The notes under the pieces were generated by a model. The model saw only the letters and a list, made by a program, of their open reading frames with translations, was not told the origin of the DNA and ran no database searches. Both the position numbers and the translations under genes were made by a program. Shown piece by piece: positions 35,068 through 43,927 of a stretch of DNA of 64,000 nucleotides (the first letter of the stretch is position 1; each line of letters starts with the position of its first letter). Source of the DNA: an uncultured Lachnospiraceae bacterium (GTDB taxonomy: Bacteria; Bacillota; Clostridia; Lachnospirales; Lachnospiraceae); NCBI GenBank assembly GCA_910578795.1, contig CAJTSD010000003.1:62001-126000 (forward strand), given 5' to 3'.

Positions 35068-35928
35068 TTATGCTAACTGCATAACCTCGGCTTCAATTTC
35101 TTTTAATTCATCGAATGACAATGTAGATACACAATCTGCAATTTCTTCAAGTGTCATTTTGCCTTTTCTTATTAGCTGTTCCGCCATTGCTCTTTCTGTA
35201 TCATGCCTTTCGCTCTTGATAAACGACTTCATAATCTGTTCATCATCAAACAAACTCATCATAATCGTCACAACCTCCTTTTCCCTGTCAAGCAAATATT
35301 CCTTTAAGACATTCCTGTCTTTACATATGCGAATCGTTTCCGTAACTGCCTTTTGTGTCATTCCATGCTGTTTTGTCTGCTCGTTAAAGACTTTGCAGAA
35401 AATAATGTACTGGTTGATAATGTCATCTGTATCACTTTCATAAATAACCTTTGCTTTTACTTCAATATCTAAATCCGTACCCTCGAAAAATTCTTTAGAC
35501 AAAGATATTTTATCGGGTTTCCGTCCTTTGTTTCCCGTAAAAATCACATAAAGTTCGGGCTTTGGCATTTTTACTTTCCTGCTTTTGTAATAGTCTTGGC
35601 AGGTACGCTGAAAATATTCATGATAGCTTTGCGCCAGATATAGCAAAACTCTTACTAAAATATTCACTGTCCATGTAGATTGTGCCTCTATAAGTATCAT
35701 CAGCTTATTATTCGCAATAAAACCTAAATCATTATACAGATTATCCGTCAATACATTTGTAATCGTCACATCTGTAAGGGAATCCTCTGTCGCTGTGGTG
35801 TCCTCTGGATGGAGCGTTTTATACAGTTTTAGCAGATAACTCTTGTTTTGAAAAAGGTCAAGGAATACGCTGTTTTTTGCGGTACGTTTTGCCATGACTT
35901 TCTCTATCTGTTTTATATCGTCCTGCAC
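35068..35928 (-). CDS. Rpn-family recombination-promoting nuclease / PD-(D/E)xK transposase-like protein
   Basis: A 286-residue protein. A GTG at 35928 with CGAGG seven bases upstream is used; an ATG at 35895 is possible. The N-terminal half has the Rpn fold features DSVFxDLFxxKxYLLxLYxxLxP, DVTITNVLTDNLYNDLGFIANNKLMILIEAQSTWT and a C-terminal helical part with MTLEEIADCVSTLSFDELKEIEAEV. In this family the catalytic D...ExQ is in DLGF...LIEAQ. Members cleave DNA and stimulate recombination. Often found in multiple copies in Lachnospiraceae. Confidence 0.88.
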   Translation of the reverse strand: MQDDIKQIEKVMAKRTAKNSVFLDLFQNKSYLLKLYKTLHPEDTTATEDSLTDVTITNVLTDNLYNDLGFIANNKLMILIEAQSTWTVNILVRVLLYLAQSYHEYFQRTCQDYYKSRKVKMPKPELYVIFTGNKGRKPDKISLSKEFFEGTDLDIEVKAKVIYESDTDDIINQYIIFCKVFNEQTKQHGMTQKAVTETIRICKDRNVLKEYLLDREKEVVTIMMSLFDDEQIMKSFIKSERHDTERAMAEQLIRKGKMTLEEIADCVSTLSFDELKEIEAEVMQLA

Positions 35929-36531
35929 TTTGACACCTCGATTTTTAAAAATCTATGACACAAGATACGATATATCCTGCTCCTGCCACACTTCAATTAT
36001 ACAAAAAAACGCTTACCTTTACAATAAAGTTCACATTAAATTTCTTCCACTCTTCGTTTTGTTCTGTTGCTTGTTAGTTATCCCTTTCCTGCATCTAAAA
36101 TGTCTGGCTCTTTCTAATTCAACTGAAACAAAATAGACGGTTGATTTGGGGACATAAGTGGTTTGGAAATATGATGGAAGTTTCTTTTTAAAAACTATAA
36201 ATGTGCTTGTCCATGTGTAAAGACTCTCGTATAATATATTTAGATGAAAACATTGATGAAAGCAGATAAAAGGTTTTCTGTCCCTTCATGTGCAAAGCCT
36301 GTTAAAGAATGGAAATACCTGTTTATATTTTTCGGACGATTTCACATTTGAGGGAATGTATTGCGGAAAATGGATATTCAAAGATTGATAAACTGCTTTG
36401 TTTGCAGCTTATGCTTACAGGACGGATTTTATTTTCCATAGTGAGGTGAAAATATATAGGATTGCGCAGGATTTGACGGTGTTGTGGATTTTTCGGGAAG
36501 GGATATATTTGTGCGGAAATAGGAGGAAACA
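35929..36531. other. Gene-poor 0.6-kb spacer
   Basis: Nothing longer than short unsupported frames. It contains one good promoter (36207-36235) and, after it, a 35-codon frame (36244-36351) and fragments that resemble decayed coding sequence but cannot be assigned. Confidence 0.6.
36207..36235 (+). promoter_or_regulatory. Candidate sigma-A promoter
   Basis: TTGTCC, 17 bases, TATAAT, about 300 bases upstream of the gene at 36.5 kb with no long gene in between. Confidence 0.6.
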
Positions 36532-36738
36532 ATGAGTAAATACAATGCCTTATGGGAATACGTAAAAGAGAACGGAAGTAAAACATTTGTTCTTACATTT
36601 GAGGAAATAGAAAAAATTGCAGGTATATCGATAGACCATTCCTTTTTGAAATACAAAAAGGAACTTGCAGACTACGGTTATCAGGTTGGAAAAATTTCTA
36701 TGAAAGAACAGACTGTTGTTTTTCAAAAAATAAATTGA
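36532..36738 (+). CDS. Small uncharacterised protein, possibly DUF7662-like
   Basis: A 68-residue protein behind GGAGG. The pattern Y..LWEY....G...F.LTFEEIEKIAGISIDHSFLKYKKEL resembles small domains of the DUF7662 type, predicted as a compact alpha-beta fold, but I am not certain of the match. It is followed after 12 bases by the 114-residue gene and probably shares its transcript. Confidence 0.65.
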   Translation: MSKYNALWEYVKENGSKTFVLTFEEIEKIAGISIDHSFLKYKKELADYGYQVGKISMKEQTVVFQKIN

Positions 36739-36750
36739 GGAAAATGTAAA

Positions 36751-37095
36751 ATGGAATATTTTGAGTTACAACCCTTGCGGATACCTTCGGGCTGGACAGT
36801 CCAATATAATAATTTTTCAGAGTACGACTTGGAACAGCACGGTGAAAAGTATCGCTTTGAATTAGTTGAGGATTTACTACAGTTAAAAAATCACAATCTT
36901 TTGATTGATTTAGGCTGGTATCCGTCGATGGACAGTGCGGGAGAGTATGTTCTTTATCTTGTTGATACAAAAAAAGACAGACCGTTTGAGCGTCCGATTG
37001 AGGAGTTTCGCTCGAGGGTAAAAGCGGAGATTATTGCAAAGCTGGAATACTGGATGAATGGCGGTCATTGTCACGAATTGCTGCGTTATTCCTGA
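36751..37095 (+). CDS. Uncharacterised 114-residue protein
   Basis: ATG 36751 follows GAGGA. The protein is soluble, aromatic-rich at its N terminus (YFELQPLRIPSGWTVQYNNFSEYD) and mixed alpha/beta (LLIDLGWYPSMDSAGEYVLYLVD, then a helix PIEEFRSRVKAEIIAKLEYWM). No named family is recognised. The tight spacing after the 68-residue gene suggests a two-gene unit. Confidence 0.7.
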   Translation: MEYFELQPLRIPSGWTVQYNNFSEYDLEQHGEKYRFELVEDLLQLKNHNLLIDLGWYPSMDSAGEYVLYLVDTKKDRPFERPIEEFRSRVKAEIIAKLEYWMNGGHCHELLRYS

Positions 37096-37182
37096 ATGGA
37101 TTGAGGGATAAGTATGGAATAAAAACACGGGGAGTTGAGATGAAAAAGCTGCAAGTATTGTGTTTTACAGACAAAAAAAGTG

Positions 37183-37761
37183 ATGGATTTTCATATGATT
37201 AATGGATTTTTTTCGGCAGATATAATAGTGATTTGTCCAAAGTGCGGCAAAGCAGGCACGGTGCGTTTTGATAAGGCGCGGAGCATCGCTTTTTTTCAGT
37301 GCAGTTCTTGCTATGCAAAGCAGGAAACCATTCCATGCGGAACAGATGATGTAGAAATAAATGCACAGTGTACAACGACAGGTCGGTATTTTCGGGCAGC
37401 AATGCCAAAAAATAAAATCCACGGGCAAAAAGTGAACGTAAAATGTCCTTACTGTGGCGAGCTTGTCATAGGAGATGTTGTAAAGCAGGGAGGTGTGCAG
37501 CAAATTGTATTTTGCGATGTACGCAATGCGAAGGATCCCTATTTTCATTATCTGCTTTACTTTCAGACGCAGTATCGGGGCAAAGTCATTTGGGCGTTGA
37601 ACAGGGAACATTTGCAGGCTTTGATTGATTATTTGTCAGCGGATATCCGCACAGGTTTGGAAACAATGGATTTTCGGTTTGACTTGCTGCCGACTTTTAT
37701 GAAAACGGCAAAAAACAGGGACAAAATTGTGAAACTACTTACGAAATTATGGGAAAAATGA
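37183..37761 (+). CDS. Zinc-ribbon protein, uncharacterised
   Basis: A protein of about 192 residues with two four-cysteine zinc ribbons: ICPKCG...FFQCSSC near the N terminus and VKCPYCG...IVFCD near residue 90. The C-terminal half (ALNREHLQALIDYLSADIRTG...FDLLPTFMKTAKNRDKIVKLLTKLW) is helical. Similar proteins are labelled TFIIB-type zinc-ribbon-containing. The annotated start lacks a ribosome binding site. A much better start is the ATG at 37140 (GGGGAG upstream), but its frame ends after 20 codons and would join this one only if the A7 run at 37173-37179 lost a base. Confidence 0.7.
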   Translation: MDFHMINGFFSADIIVICPKCGKAGTVRFDKARSIAFFQCSSCYAKQETIPCGTDDVEINAQCTTTGRYFRAAMPKNKIHGQKVNVKCPYCGELVIGDVVKQGGVQQIVFCDVRNAKDPYFHYLLYFQTQYRGKVIWALNREHLQALIDYLSADIRTGLETMDFRFDLLPTFMKTAKNRDKIVKLLTKLWEK

Positions 37762-37789
37762 CGATATGGAAAATAAAAACAATCATTTG

Positions 37790-37818
37790 TTGAATAATTA
37801 TACAGAAAAAGTTATAAT
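37790..37818 (+). promoter_or_regulatory. Sigma-A promoter of the chemoreceptor gene
   Basis: TTGAAT, 17 bases, TATAAT, about 90 bases before the coding start. The leader contains a 7-bp hairpin (CTGCCGT/ACGGTAG, three-base loop) just ahead of the ribosome binding site. Confidence 0.6.
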
Positions 37819-37906
37819 GTTATCAGTATGTGTCGCATTGGGAAATTATCCAAAATTGCAAAAAACTAGATATACTGCCGTATCACGGTAGGGAATGGAG
37901 AAACAT

Positions 37907-39784
37907 ATGAAAAAAATATTTACACAACGTCTTTTTTCCTATATGCTAATCGCGTTAATTATCACAATTACGGCAATATTCTTATTGCAAACAGGTGTCA
38001 GTCAGGCGAGCAATACGGCAACAAGCCAGGCAAAACTTGAAGATGTGAAGGCAAAGCTTGCCACAAATGAAGCGAACATTAATCAGCTTACGGAAAATCT
38101 CAGTCAGGACAATTTGGCAAAAACAAGGGCTTTTGCGGATATGATTACCGCAGACAAAACAATTATCAATAACAAGGACAAGATGAACCAAATCAAGGAC
38201 AGGCTTATGGTGAATGAGCTTCATGTCATTGATGAGGAAGGAATTATCACGCATAGTACAATTGATGCCTATGTCGGATTTGATATGAAAAGCGGCGCGC
38301 AGTCGAATGCATTTATGGTGATTGTGGATGATCCGACGATTGAAATTGCACAGGAACCGCAGGTAAATGTGGCAGAAGGTATTGTAATGCAGTACATCGG
38401 TGTTGCCCGCACGGATGCAAAGGGACTGGTACAGGTCGGTGTGCGTCCGGAGGTATTGGAACAAACGCTTGCAGGTACGGAAATTTCTCTTGTATTGAAA
38501 GATATAGATTTTGGTGAGAATGGTTACATATATGCAATTGATTCGGAAAGCGGATTGATTTTAGCACATAAAAATGCGAATTTGATTGGTACGGCAGCAG
38601 TTGATGCGGGATTTCCTTCTAATTTGACAGGAAAAGGAAAAGCAAAAATTGACGGCGAAAAAGGGTACTATATGGCAGAAGAGTATAACGGTCAGGTTAT
38701 CGGAACGTTTATGCCAACAAGTGAATATTATGCAGGACGCCGCAATCAGACAATTGTTGTTTCATTGAGTATGCTGATTATTTTCGGTGTGTTACTGTTA
38801 ATGATTAACCATATGGTAGATGATAAGATAGTGAAGGGCATTAACCGTATTTCCGATTCCATGAGTAAAATTGCAGGGGGAAATTTTGGAGTTACAGTTG
38901 ATGAACAGGGAAATCCTGAATTTATGGCGCTTTCGGATAGTATCAACAAGATGGTTGAAGGGATTCGTCAAAATATTCAGGAGAATGAAAATCTGTTGGA
39001 ACAGCAAAGGCAGGATGTAGAGCATAACAAGTTGATGATTCGCAATGTCAAAGATGCCTGCAAGGATTTAAATGCGGCGTCCGGGGAAACACTTGAAAAT
39101 GCGCAGACGATTTCCAACGGTACGGATGAGCAGGAACGAGCAGTAGAAGATTTAAAGCAGATTATGGATCAGTTGACGCAGGAGCTGAACAACAGTGTGA
39201 ACGCTACGGTAAATGTTACTTCCGCAACAGGAGCAACCTCGGAGAAGATTTTGCAAACGCAGTCAAGCATGCAGCTTTTAAAGGATTCCATGCAGAAAAT
39301 CAGCGATATGTCGATGTCTATTGAAAAGATTATCGGAGAGATTAATTCGATTGCGCAGCAGACAAATATGCTTTCACTGAATGCTTCGATTGAGGCGGCA
39401 AGAGCGGGAGATATGGGAAAAGGCTTTGCGGTTGTGGCGACACAGGTCGGTGAGCTTGCGGCAAGAAGTGCTCAGGCGGCGAAGGAAACCAATGAGTTGA
39501 TTATGAATTCCATTAATGCGGTGGAAGACGGACGTGCGATTACAGATCGGACGGTAGAAGCATTTGGGGTTGTTGTGGAAAATATTGAACAGACGGACCA
39601 GTATGTAGCGGAAATTACGGATATGGTTCGGCAGAACGTGGATATTGTGTCCCATGCGGTTAGTCAGATTGAACGCATTTCCAATGTTGTGGAGGAAAAT
39701 GTTCAAATTTCCCAAAATACAAAACAGGTCTCAGCCAATATGGCGGATATCACGGGGAAGCTGCTTGAGATTGTAGAATCATAG
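37907..39784 (+). CDS. Methyl-accepting chemotaxis protein
   Basis: A 625-residue chemoreceptor. ATG 37907 is chosen because GGAG lies seven bases before it. It has an N-terminal membrane helix (about 11-32), a 250-residue extracellular sensor (Cache-like, DIDFGENGYIYAIDSESGLILAHKN), a second helix (about 285-305), a HAMP segment and a cytoplasmic signalling domain with the conserved hairpin tip IAQQTNMLSLNASIEAARAGDMGKGFAVVATQVGELAARSAQAAKE. The ligand is unknown. It would signal through CheA/CheW to a CheY such as that at 8.7 kb. Expressed from its own promoter and ended by a clear terminator. Confidence 0.95.
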   Translation: MKKIFTQRLFSYMLIALIITITAIFLLQTGVSQASNTATSQAKLEDVKAKLATNEANINQLTENLSQDNLAKTRAFADMITADKTIINNKDKMNQIKDRLMVNELHVIDEEGIITHSTIDAYVGFDMKSGAQSNAFMVIVDDPTIEIAQEPQVNVAEGIVMQYIGVARTDAKGLVQVGVRPEVLEQTLAGTEISLVLKDIDFGENGYIYAIDSESGLILAHKNANLIGTAAVDAGFPSNLTGKGKAKIDGEKGYYMAEEYNGQVIGTFMPTSEYYAGRRNQTIVVSLSMLIIFGVLLLMINHMVDDKIVKGINRISDSMSKIAGGNFGVTVDEQGNPEFMALSDSINKMVEGIRQNIQENENLLEQQRQDVEHNKLMIRNVKDACKDLNAASGETLENAQTISNGTDEQERAVEDLKQIMDQLTQELNNSVNATVNVTSATGATSEKILQTQSSMQLLKDSMQKISDMSMSIEKIIGEINSIAQQTNMLSLNASIEAARAGDMGKGFAVVATQVGELAARSAQAAKETNELIMNSINAVEDGRAITDRTVEAFGVVVENIEQTDQYVAEITDMVRQNVDIVSHAVSQIERISNVVEENVQISQNTKQVSANMADITGKLLEIVES

Positions 39785-39793
39785 AATGGATAG

Positions 39794-39833
39794 AAACAAC
39801 TGTCAGATGGGGAAGATTTGACAGTTGTTTTTT
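39794..39833 (+). terminator. Terminator after the chemoreceptor gene
   Basis: Stem AAACAACTGTCA/TGACAGTTGTTT (12 bp) with a 13-base loop, followed by further T. Confidence 0.85.
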
Positions 39834-39969
39834 GTCTTTAGGACCACCGGCATATACATGCCCTTTGGTGACTGCTTTATATGGTGCAAGTTTTTTTACA
39901 TACTGTGCCAGTAATTATAAAGATTTACAAGAATATATATTTTTTAATAATAATGGAGGATTGGCTTAT

Positions 39970-40494
39970 ATGATTCTTGAAACAGAACGATTATTTTTGC
40001 GGGAAATGGAACAGTCTGATTTTGACTCTCTATGTCAGATTTTAAAGGATGAAGAAACAATGTATGCTTATGAAGGTGCTTTTAGTGATTTTGAAGTGCA
40101 GGAGTGGCTTGATAAGCAGCTTGCACGCTATCGTAAATATAGCTTTGGCTTGTGGGCAGTGGTTCTGAAAGAAACGGGTGAAATGATTGGGCAATGTGGA
40201 TTGACAATGCAGCAGTGGAAGGATACGGAATTGCTTGAAATAGGATACCTTTTTCAAAGAACATATTGGCATAAAGGATATGCAACAGAAGCAGCTAAGG
40301 CATGTAAAAAATATGCTTTTGAAGTTTTGCAAGCCAAAGAGGTTTGTTCTATTATTCGCGATACAAATTTTGCTTCGCAAAAGGTAGCTATTCGAAATGG
40401 TATGACTGTAACGGATACATGGACGAAACATTATCGGGGTGTTGATATGCCGCATTATTGTTTTGTGGTTTGTAAGGAAGAAGCTGATTTCTGA
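39970..40494 (+). CDS. GNAT-family N-acetyltransferase (RimJ/RimL type)
   Basis: A 174-residue protein. The ATG at 39970 has GGAGG ten bases upstream; the extra upstream codons of the frame are not supported. ILETERLFLREMEQSDFDSLCQIL opens the fold, ELLEIGYLFQRTYWHKGYATEAAKACKKYAFE carries the acetyl-CoA pyrophosphate-binding loop, and SQKVAIRNGM is the typical C-terminal element. Substrate unknown; such proteins acetylate ribosomal proteins, antibiotics or small amines. Confidence 0.9.
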   Translation: MILETERLFLREMEQSDFDSLCQILKDEETMYAYEGAFSDFEVQEWLDKQLARYRKYSFGLWAVVLKETGEMIGQCGLTMQQWKDTELLEIGYLFQRTYWHKGYATEAAKACKKYAFEVLQAKEVCSIIRDTNFASQKVAIRNGMTVTDTWTKHYRGVDMPHYCFVVCKEEADF

Positions 40495-40678
40495 TTGTTC
40501 AAGGAAGAAGTTGCCGTTTGTTTTTTTGTATTTTTTAATTGCGAATGGCAATAATTTTTATAATTTGTGGCATCTGCCTTTTGGTAAATGCAAAGAAAAT
40601 GAAAAGAATTAAAAAACATGAACAATTTATTAATTGGTATTTAAACGGACGAATAATTTACTGTATGGAGAAAACTTA

Positions 40679-41395
40679 ATGAATAATCAATTTATACAGA
40701 GTGTAATGTTTGATTGGAATAGAATAAGTGATGCCACCTACTTAAAGCAAATAGATGCATTTAAAGGGATTGAAAGACTTGATTTTAATAGTCCGATAAC
40801 TTTTTTTGTTGGAGAAAATGGAAGCGGTAAATCGACATTATTGGAGGCACTTGCGGTGGCTCATGGGTTTAATCCCGAAGGGGGAACAAAGAATTATGTT
40901 TTTTCTACACATGATACCCACTCAGAATTATGTAATGCAATCAGGATTGCAAAGGGATATCGAAGGGAAAAATGGGGGTATTTTCTTAGGGCAGAGAGCT
41001 TTTATAATGTTGCAACCCAAGAGGAAAACTATGCAGATATTAAGCACCCTTCGGCTAAGTATCATGAAAAATCACATGGGGAGAGCTTTTTGGCGTTGAC
41101 GCAGAATAATCTGCGGGCAAATGGTTTATATCTTTTTGACGAACCGGAGGCAGCATTGTCACCACAAAGACAGCTTACATTGTTAATGGAAATATACAGA
41201 TGCGCAAAAGAGGGATCACAGTTTATTATTGTTACACATTCACCTATTCTGCTGGGAATCCCAAATGCGGATATATACTGTTTTGATAATGGAAGTATTC
41301 ATTTGTGTGAATATGAAGAAACAGAAAGCTATCAAGTTATGAAAATGTTTATAAATGACAGACGCACGTTGCTAAAGAGGCTTTTAATGGAGTAG
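40679..41395 (+). CDS. Small ABC-type ATPase (COG3910-like predicted ATPase)
   Basis: A 238-residue single-domain ATPase. ATG 40679 has GGAG eight bases upstream. Walker A is FFVGENGSGKSTLLEALAV, the signature-like segment is SHGESFLALTQNN, Walker B is GLYLFDEPEAALSP and the H-loop is FIIVTHSPILLG. There is no membrane or coiled-coil domain, unlike OLD or SMC proteins. The family occurs widely as a stand-alone protein with no proven function; no nuclease or toxin gene is adjacent, so a defence role is not supported. A parS site lies just downstream. Confidence 0.88.
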   Translation: MNNQFIQSVMFDWNRISDATYLKQIDAFKGIERLDFNSPITFFVGENGSGKSTLLEALAVAHGFNPEGGTKNYVFSTHDTHSELCNAIRIAKGYRREKWGYFLRAESFYNVATQEENYADIKHPSAKYHEKSHGESFLALTQNNLRANGLYLFDEPEAALSPQRQLTLLMEIYRCAKEGSQFIIVTHSPILLGIPNADIYCFDNGSIHLCEYEETESYQVMKMFINDRRTLLKRLLME

Positions 41396-41455
41396 TTTAT
41401 AAAGAAATTGATGCTTTTCGTTGTTAAAAAAGGCATTATCAAAAACATTTGAAAT

Positions 41456-41489
41456 AAGCAGAAATGTTTCACGTGAAACATTTCTGCTT
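41456..41489. promoter_or_regulatory. parS: parS site 1, inside a perfect 34-bp palindrome
   Basis: The core TGTTTCACGTGAAACA (41465-41480) is a perfect match to the ParB/Spo0J binding site. It is extended on both sides by AAGCAGAAA / TTTCTGCTT to a 34-bp perfect palindrome, followed by TT. It could also form a terminator-like hairpin for the ATPase gene. Confidence 0.97.
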
Positions 41490-41529
41490 TTGCAAAGAAT
41501 AGGGATGAGCTATTTCGGGAGGGCAATTA

Positions 41530-41781
41530 ATGGCAGCATATGTGAAGATGATTAAAAAGTTTGATGATGATGAGAAAGTGATATATCAATTTGGACCTGA
41601 TGAAAAGAAAATGGGTGAAATTCAATTCAATAAAGAGAATAAAGAGTTTCATATTTTAAAGCAAATCAATGACTTACACATTTCAAATGAAGCATATGAA
41701 AAATGGGTGTCAGAGCAGATAATAAAAATAATGTATAGAGAAGAAGGAAAATTTCCAAATGTGACTTCTGTTGAGAAGTAA
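41530..41781 (+). CDS. Small uncharacterised acidic protein
   Basis: An 83-residue protein with GGGAGGG seven bases before ATG 41530. It is charged, with a beta-type N-terminal half (VKMIKKFDDDEKVIYQFGPDEKKMGEIQFNKENKEFHIL) and a helical C-terminal part. No family is recognised. It lies between two parS sites. Confidence 0.65.
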   Translation: MAAYVKMIKKFDDDEKVIYQFGPDEKKMGEIQFNKENKEFHILKQINDLHISNEAYEKWVSEQIIKIMYREEGKFPNVTSVEK

Positions 41782-41881
41782 TTTCTATTATAATATTACT
41801 TGCAAGAATTAATGGAAAAACAATACTATAAAAAAAACGAAAAAGAATATTAATTAAATTAATTTAGGAGGAATATAGAAT

Positions 41882-42424
41882 ATGAGCAATGATATAATGC
41901 CAATGCTGTTTGAGCAAAATTTGATTTATGAAAGTGATTGGATTGTGTTATATGCTGATAAAGTTAAAATGCCGGATGGAAGTGTAATTAATCCTTATCA
42001 TAAGTTACATTATCCATATGAAGCAGTGAGTGTTGTTGTTTTTAATGAACAGAATGAGATATTAATGATACAATCTAAAAGATACATAACATCAAGACTG
42101 GAATGGGAAATTCCGGCAGGTAGAATTGAAAAAGGTGAAACGCCGGAGAATGCAGCAAGGAGAGAGTGTTTGGAAGAAACAGGTTGTAGTTTGAATAATT
42201 TGACTTATTGCTGTGTCTACAATCCAAGCAATGGAATGTCGGATTTTAAAATACATTTATTTGTGGCAAAAGTTGAAACGGAAATTGCTGATATAGACCT
42301 AAATGAGGTAAATTCGAAGCAGTGGATTTCAAAAGAAAAAGTATTGGAAATGTTGAAAGAGAACAAAACCCAGTGCGGGGTGTCAATGTTGGGTTTATTG
42401 TATGCTATTCAGTTTTATCTGTAA
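41882..42424 (+). CDS. Nudix hydrolase (ADP-ribose pyrophosphatase-like)
   Basis: A 180-residue protein with an intact Nudix box starting GRIEKGETPENAARRECLEETG, matching GX5EX7REUXEEXGU. The preceding YPYEAVSVVVFNEQNEILMIQSKRY and following NPSNGMSDFKIHLFVA resemble the ADP-ribose/NDP-sugar group. The family hydrolyses nucleoside diphosphates linked to another moiety. ATG 41882 has AGGAGG upstream. Confidence 0.92.
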   Translation: MSNDIMPMLFEQNLIYESDWIVLYADKVKMPDGSVINPYHKLHYPYEAVSVVVFNEQNEILMIQSKRYITSRLEWEIPAGRIEKGETPENAARRECLEETGCSLNNLTYCCVYNPSNGMSDFKIHLFVAKVETEIADIDLNEVNSKQWISKEKVLEMLKENKTQCGVSMLGLLYAIQFYL

Positions 42425-42479
42425 AAAAGTGACTGACAGATTATTTGGGTCAAATTATATCATTTATATTTATAAAGCC

Positions 42480-42507
42480 TTAAAATGTTTCACGTGAAAC
42501 ATTTTAA
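42480..42507. promoter_or_regulatory. parS: parS site 2
   Basis: Core TGTTTCACGTGAAACA at 42486-42501, extended by TTAAAA/TTTTAA to a 28-bp perfect palindrome downstream of the Nudix gene. Confidence 0.97.
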
Positions 42508-42638
42508 ATCATTTCTTTTAAAAAGAAATTAAAGTGGGTAAAAAAATATACTTGATAAGTTTGTATTAATTATAATTAGCGCATTCTTGACAGATTTTTA
42601 AATAAGATAATATGTATTAATTTTTAAAGAGGTAAAAT

Positions 42639-43331
42639 ATGGAGTGTATAACGTATAAAGTTCCAATTCCCTGGAAGGATGAAAAACCTGGTCTTCATCG
42701 AATGATTCTGCAAATTCAAACACGTCCTGGAATGTACCTTGGTAGTATTGCACTTACCCCTTTGGAGCATTTCATTAATGGATACCAAGCTGCGGAACGT
42801 GATTATGGTATAAATTGGCATGGATATTTGTTCCCGCTCAATTTTTACTATATGCATAATTTTGCGGATTTCTGGTTAAAAACGGAATGTCTTTGTGCCG
42901 GATGGTGTTATAATATACTTACAGTTTGTCATGGTGACGAGGAAAAAGCGCTAAACCTGTTTTTTGATTTATACCAAGAGTTTAGACAGCTTGAAATGAA
43001 GCGTTATTGGAAAGCCATTTTAACGAAGGAAAATATTGAGTGGAATGACAATATGGAACATGCTTGTATCATGGGAGAGTATGGCAAAGAACCAATTTAT
43101 AAAAATCCGATTGCTCTTTATGTTTTGGAATTAACCATACCTGCTTATATGCTTGTTGTGGAAACCGAAAGGGAAGTTCATACGGAAGCTTTGTTTTTTT
43201 CTTCTGCGGAAGGGACGAAAAAAAATAGCCGTATTCAAGGTGGAGTGGAAAAATATTTTGGAAAAATTAATATATGGGAGGAAGTTGAGGCGAATAATCT
43301 GTACTTTGATAAGTCTATCAAAATACATTAA
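42639..43331 (+). CDS. Uncharacterised protein with an RPGMYLG motif
   Basis: A 230-residue soluble protein behind AGAGG. The segment LQIQTRPGMYLGSIALTPLEHFINGYQAAE recalls a motif seen in several small uncharacterised and immunity-type proteins (RPGMYLG followed by a helix with FI.GY), but no family can be named with confidence. The rest is aromatic-rich and mixed alpha/beta. No toxin or secretion gene adjoins it. Confidence 0.65.
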   Translation: MECITYKVPIPWKDEKPGLHRMILQIQTRPGMYLGSIALTPLEHFINGYQAAERDYGINWHGYLFPLNFYYMHNFADFWLKTECLCAGWCYNILTVCHGDEEKALNLFFDLYQEFRQLEMKRYWKAILTKENIEWNDNMEHACIMGEYGKEPIYKNPIALYVLELTIPAYMLVVETEREVHTEALFFSSAEGTKKNSRIQGGVEKYFGKINIWEEVEANNLYFDKSIKIH

Positions 43332-43479
43332 ATTCTTTAAATAATTGTTTTGACGTCGAAAATAAAATTGTATTGCGTCGTTATTAAAAAGTATTAATTT
43401 CTATGATTAAAAAAATAAATTTGGAGATATAAATGTCAGACTTTATATACGAAAAAACAAATTAAAAAAGGAAGCATAT

Positions 43480-43923
43480 ATGATAAAAACAAAGTTTTTA
43501 CTGCTTACCCAGTTTATAGCATGGATTGGGTTGACAATGATTGATTTTTTAGAAGAATTTATTTTTATTGATTTACAATTTGAAGCGTGTCTTTTCTTTC
43601 CGATAATAGTGGGAATCTTTTATTTTATAAAAAGAAAATTTATTTGGAAGGAAAAATACAGGCAATTGCCTATTTGGAAAATAATGATTCGAGTTCTTAT
43701 ATTTGTTTTAGAATGGTGTTTCATTACAGTATCTGTTTCTACAATTATAACAATATTAGTATTTAATGAGATATGGATTATACCTCAGGGCATGGATTAT
43801 TTTAATGGAATGGAGTATCCAGTGTACGGATTTTTCTTATGTATTATACCAATTGTACTTATTCTGATAGGTGAGATTGTGATTTGGTTTTTTGGAAAAT
43901 GCCGTACATATTTGAATAAATAG
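43480..43923 (+). CDS. Small integral membrane protein, uncharacterised
   Basis: A 147-residue protein with four predicted membrane helices (about residues 5-25, 33-48, 68-92 and 118-138) and short charged loops. ATG 43480 follows AAAGGA. No family recognised. It ends four bases before the third parS site. Confidence 0.7.
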   Translation: MIKTKFLLLTQFIAWIGLTMIDFLEEFIFIDLQFEACLFFPIIVGIFYFIKRKFIWKEKYRQLPIWKIMIRVLIFVLEWCFITVSVSTIITILVFNEIWIIPQGMDYFNGMEYPVYGFFLCIIPIVLILIGEIVIWFFGKCRTYLNK

Positions 43924-43927
43924 AATA

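Noticed and set aside
37819..37906. Cyclic di-GMP (GEMM) riboswitch before the chemoreceptor gene
   Set aside because: The leader has GCAAA and a hairpin near the start codon, but the conserved GEMM core (tetraloop receptor, GACGCAAAGCC pattern and second stem) could not be laid out.
40495..40678. Remnant gene between the acetyltransferase and the ATPase
   Set aside because: A 30-codon open stretch exists, but without a start signal or recognisable similarity.
40679..41395. Anti-phage defence system built on the small ATPase
   Set aside because: No nuclease, reverse transcriptase, toxin or HNH partner is adjacent, and stand-alone COG3910-type ATPases are common outside defence loci.
42509..42532. 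Second palindrome after parS site 2 (TTTCTTTTAAAAAGAAA)
   Set aside because: It is an imperfect A/T-only inverted repeat of the kind expected by chance in this AT-rich spacer.
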